DNA from: Kiritimatiellia bacterium
GTDB taxonomy: Bacteria > Verrucomicrobiota > Kiritimatiellia > RFP12 > UBA3636
DNA length: 7,554 nucleotides
Direction of reading: 5' to 3'
NCBI GenBank assembly: GCA_017450425.1
Contig: JAFSUV010000151.1
Location: forward strand, 1-7,554
The notes beneath the pieces were generated by a model. It saw only the letters and a list, made by a program, of their open reading frames with translations, did no database searches and had not been told where the DNA came from. A program made the position numbers and the translations under genes. Of the stretch, positions 5,148 to 7,554 are shown in pieces (position 1 is the first letter of the stretch; each line of letters begins with the position of its first letter).

Positions 5148-7554
5148 ATGACACACGCACCGACGGAATACGACGAAACGGAAAATGGTGGCGAAGGTTT
5201 CATGCCGGACGGCAACCCGCTGCGGCGAAGCATCACGGAAAAATTCGACATCGTCATCGGCGCCGTCGTTGCCGCGATATTCACTGCGGTTCACGGGGCG
5301 ACGTCGCTCTTCTGGGTTTTTCCGGGCGACTCCGCGCGGTACATCGCCACGATCCTCGGCATCGAGCCGGTCGTGGCGCCGCGCAACCAGATTTTCATCG
5401 CCTTCTTCCGCCTGGTTTCGGCCCTTGGCGGTTCGCGATACGCCACGACGATGGCGTCGATAACGACGCTGGCGTTTTCGTCGCTGTGCATCTTCATGGT
5501 GTATCTGCTGTCGGTCGCCGTCTTCAGGATGCTGACGGATCTGGACTACCTGCACTTCAACGTCCACAAGGGCGAAAAATGGCTCTGGACCGCGCCCCGC
5601 GCCGCCGGCGTCATCGCCGCTGCGGCGCTTGGCCTGAGCGCTCCGTTCTGGACGGCTTCGACGCGCGTCAACGCCGACTCGTTCTACCTTTCGTTCATCC
5701 TTCTCGCAGCCTACCTTCTCGTGCGTTTTCTCGCCACGGATCGACTGTGGACGCTCTACGGCGCATCGGCGCTCTACGGCGTACTGTGCGTGCAATCCCC
5801 GGCCGCGCTCCAGTTTTTCCCGCTCTTCGCGGCGCTCGTCGCATTCGGCGCGCTCCGGGGCGACCGGCCGATACCGCTCACGCTTGCAGTCCCGGGGGCG
5901 ATCGCCGCAGTTTCGGCCTGTGCGGTGGCTGCGATTTGCATCTGGGCGTTTACGCTCGGCGATGGATACCGTGTCATGCACTACAGCGGCCCCGGACGCG
6001 TCTTCGAGGTGTTCGTGTCCGGCATGGTTTCCGGCGCATTCTCCGGCTTTTCACGGTCGCACTGGCTCATCATCGGCTTCACCACGACGATCCCGTTCCT
6101 CGCCTGGCTCGCGGCGGGGAAATGGGCGCTCGACGGTACGCGGTACGTGCCGCTGCGCTTTCTCGATCTGGCGATATTCCTCGCGTCGCTGCTCGTGCTT
6201 TCGGGCTCCCGGTACTCGCCGTGGGGGCTTTTCGGCGTGAGGCCGGAGCAAATCGTCGCAAGTACGATGGCTTCAATGTCGCTGGCCTACTGCTTCATCG
6301 CGTGCCACCAGCAGGCGCTCTTTCTCTTCAACCGCGCCGGCGCGCCGCCTTTTCCGGGCGCGCGCCTTTTCGGCGCGATCGCACGGTTTTTCGTCGCGGT
6401 CGTCTGCGTCGCGGTCCTTTCATACGAAGCGGGGATCGGGAAAACGGCCGCGGATTCGCGCAGCGCGACGTTTCTCCTCACGTACATCGACGGTCTTCTC
6501 GACGGCCTCGACGGGCGCGACCTGCTGATCACCGACCCCATCCTCGAAGACATCGTCCGCATCCGCGCGCGGGAGCGCGGCGTCCCGCTCTCCGTGATCA
6601 ATCTCGCGGCTTCGGCGAACTCGGCCGGGCGGCGGAAACTCCGCGAAAGGATAACCGATCCGATTCTCAAGAACGCCTTCGACCTCGGCATTTTCCCGTT
6701 CATCCAGGAGTACATCGGGCACGACTCCGAGGCGGCAAACCGGGTGGCGCTCACGTTTTTCCCGGACCTCTGGAACATCGGTCCGTACCGGGCGTATCCG
6801 CACGGACTCGCGTTCGTCGGCATCCCGGAATCCGCGCCGATGGCGAATCCGCTCCAGACGGATTCCGGAGACTCGATGGACCGCGACGTCGCCGGGTGGC
6901 GCAAGATCGCGGCAAAGCTCGCGCCGCAGCTCGATGCCGTGCCGGAAGACTCGTCGCCGCTCATGCTGGCGATCGCCAGAATCGTGCGGCAGCGCACCTC
7001 CTTCATCGGCAACAACCTCGCGTACTGCATGCTCACCGCGGATCGCGCGCAAGACGCGCTCGCCCTCTGGCGCGAGGTGCACGCCTTCGACGATAGCAAC
7101 CTCTCGGCCACGCTCAACCTGTACACGGTGCTTGAGCGCGAAGGGAGGACCGAGGAGCGCGACGCCGTGCGCGCCGAGCTCGACGCCTTCCGCCGCAAGA
7201 TGACGAAGCCGCTCCAAATCTGGGAACTCTCCCGGTCTCAGGGCTACGTGGCGTCGCCGGACGCCTTCGCCTCGCTCGGCCTCTCGTGGGCGCTGACCGG
7301 CCAGACCTCGCTTGCACTCGGCACGCTCGACGCCGCGCTTCGCGACGGCGTGAACGAAAAGACCGTGGGCGGCGCGTCGCCGATCCTGCTCGCGATGGGC
7401 GCGATCCACGGCAAGATGGGCGACGCCGAAGCGGCGGAACAGGCGTTCCTGAAGGTGCTTGAAAACGACCCCGACAACGTCCACGCGCGTCTCGGCCTCG
7501 TGCGGGCGCGCCTCTCGCAAGGCGAGTTCGACGAGATGGACGATCTTATCGACC
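5148..7554 (+). CDS. Polytopic membrane protein, DUF2723/GT-C glycosyltransferase-like, with C-terminal TPRs (partial)
   Basis: The frame is open from the ATG at 5148 to the window end (802 codons, no stop), so the C-terminus is missing. After a hydrophilic N-terminus of about 34 residues, the first membrane helix (about 35-57) leads into VFPGDSARYIATILGI (57-72). This resembles the first extracytoplasmic loop of DUF2723 proteins (PGDS with acidic Asp61), a group related to protein O-mannosyltransferases and other GT-C enzymes that use lipid-linked sugars. Several more hydrophobic helices follow, at roughly 105-128, 152-168, 178-195, 203-235, 247-269, 307-323, 339-352, 373-394 and 408-425. 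From about 430 the protein is soluble. Helical pairs at about 622-685 and a clear TPR near 745-780 (GDAEAAEQAFLKVLENDPDN) indicate protein-protein contacts. Transfer of sugar to envelope proteins or glycans is the best guess, but no catalytic residue is proven. No Shine-Dalgarno is visible before the ATG; the 28-base gap after the fusion gene suggests cotranscription. Confidence 0.85.
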   Translation, partial: MTHAPTEYDETENGGEGFMPDGNPLRRSITEKFDIVIGAVVAAIFTAVHGATSLFWVFPGDSARYIATILGIEPVVAPRNQIFIAFFRLVSALGGSRYATTMASITTLAFSSLCIFMVYLLSVAVFRMLTDLDYLHFNVHKGEKWLWTAPRAAGVIAAAALGLSAPFWTASTRVNADSFYLSFILLAAYLLVRFLATDRLWTLYGASALYGVLCVQSPAALQFFPLFAALVAFGALRGDRPIPLTLAVPGAIAAVSACAVAAICIWAFTLGDGYRVMHYSGPGRVFEVFVSGMVSGAFSGFSRSHWLIIGFTTTIPFLAWLAAGKWALDGTRYVPLRFLDLAIFLASLLVLSGSRYSPWGLFGVRPEQIVASTMASMSLAYCFIACHQQALFLFNRAGAPPFPGARLFGAIARFFVAVVCVAVLSYEAGIGKTAADSRSATFLLTYIDGLLDGLDGRDLLITDPILEDIVRIRARERGVPLSVINLAASANSAGRRKLRERITDPILKNAFDLGIFPFIQEYIGHDSEAANRVALTFFPDLWNIGPYRAYPHGLAFVGIPESAPMANPLQTDSGDSMDRDVAGWRKIAAKLAPQLDAVPEDSSPLMLAIARIVRQRTSFIGNNLAYCMLTADRAQDALALWREVHAFDDSNLSATLNLYTVLEREGRTEERDAVRAELDAFRRKMTKPLQIWELSRSQGYVASPDAFASLGLSWALTGQTSLALGTLDAALRDGVNEKTVGGASPILLAMGAIHGKMGDAEAAEQAFLKVLENDPDNVHARLGLVRARLSQGEFDEMDDLID

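Noticed and set aside
3548..5284. Minus-strand open frame of 578 codons opposite the fusion gene
   Set aside because: The plus strand holds two well-marked enzyme domains there. The antisense translation is Arg/Gly/Glu-rich and matches no family I know.
5141..7096. Plus-strand open frame of 651 codons in another frame of the membrane protein
   Set aside because: Its translation is dominated by Arg, Pro and His with no hydrophobic helices, while the frame from 5148 gives a coherent membrane protein with TPRs and stays open to the window end.
6420..7520. Minus-strand open frame of 366 codons
   Set aside because: It is antisense to the soluble and TPR part of the membrane protein, and has no recognisable motif or start signal.

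Overview
The window is a GC-rich, gene-dense piece of bacterial chromosome. It has five protein genes in two divergent blocks that leave from one 183-base intergenic region (3089-3271). I see no tRNA, rRNA, CRISPR array, insertion sequence or phage gene. Several features together suggest a Gram-negative member of the PVC superphylum (Kiritimatiellota, Lentisphaerota or Verrucomicrobiota): a secreted acetyl-esterase with an added N-terminal domain, a large DUF2723-like membrane protein with TPRs, a lipoprotein-type phosphatase, and weak Shine-Dalgarno signals. That placement is inference; there is no marker gene here to prove it.

Leftward block (minus strand, 3088 down to 1). A secreted CE7-like acetyl-esterase (1718-3088) is followed after 16 bases by rdgB, the XTP/dITP pyrophosphatase (1066-1701). 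After 12 more bases comes a cobalamin-binding-type radical SAM protein (1-1053), whose C-terminus lies beyond the window. The tight spacing suggests one transcript from a good sigma-70-type promoter (TTGAAA, 17 bases, TATCAT).

Rightward block (plus strand, 3272 to the window end). An extended -10 promoter (TGATATAAT) precedes an unusual open frame. It joins a class I SAM-dependent methyltransferase to a lipobox-like hydrophobic segment, an Ig/FnIII-like linker and a Y_phosphatase3-type tyrosine phosphatase. After 28 bases a large polytopic membrane protein begins (5148 to beyond 7554). It resembles DUF2723/GT-C-type glycosyltransferases and ends in TPR repeats. The membrane protein and the radical SAM protein have no stop or C-terminus inside the window, so an ORF finder that requires a stop would miss both.

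The most interesting object is the methyltransferase-phosphatase fusion. It looks like two genes, one cytosolic and one for an exported lipoprotein, that have lost the stop and start between them. It is either a true bifunctional membrane-spanning protein or a recent or artefactual gene fusion. The functional links within each block are inferred from gene order only.
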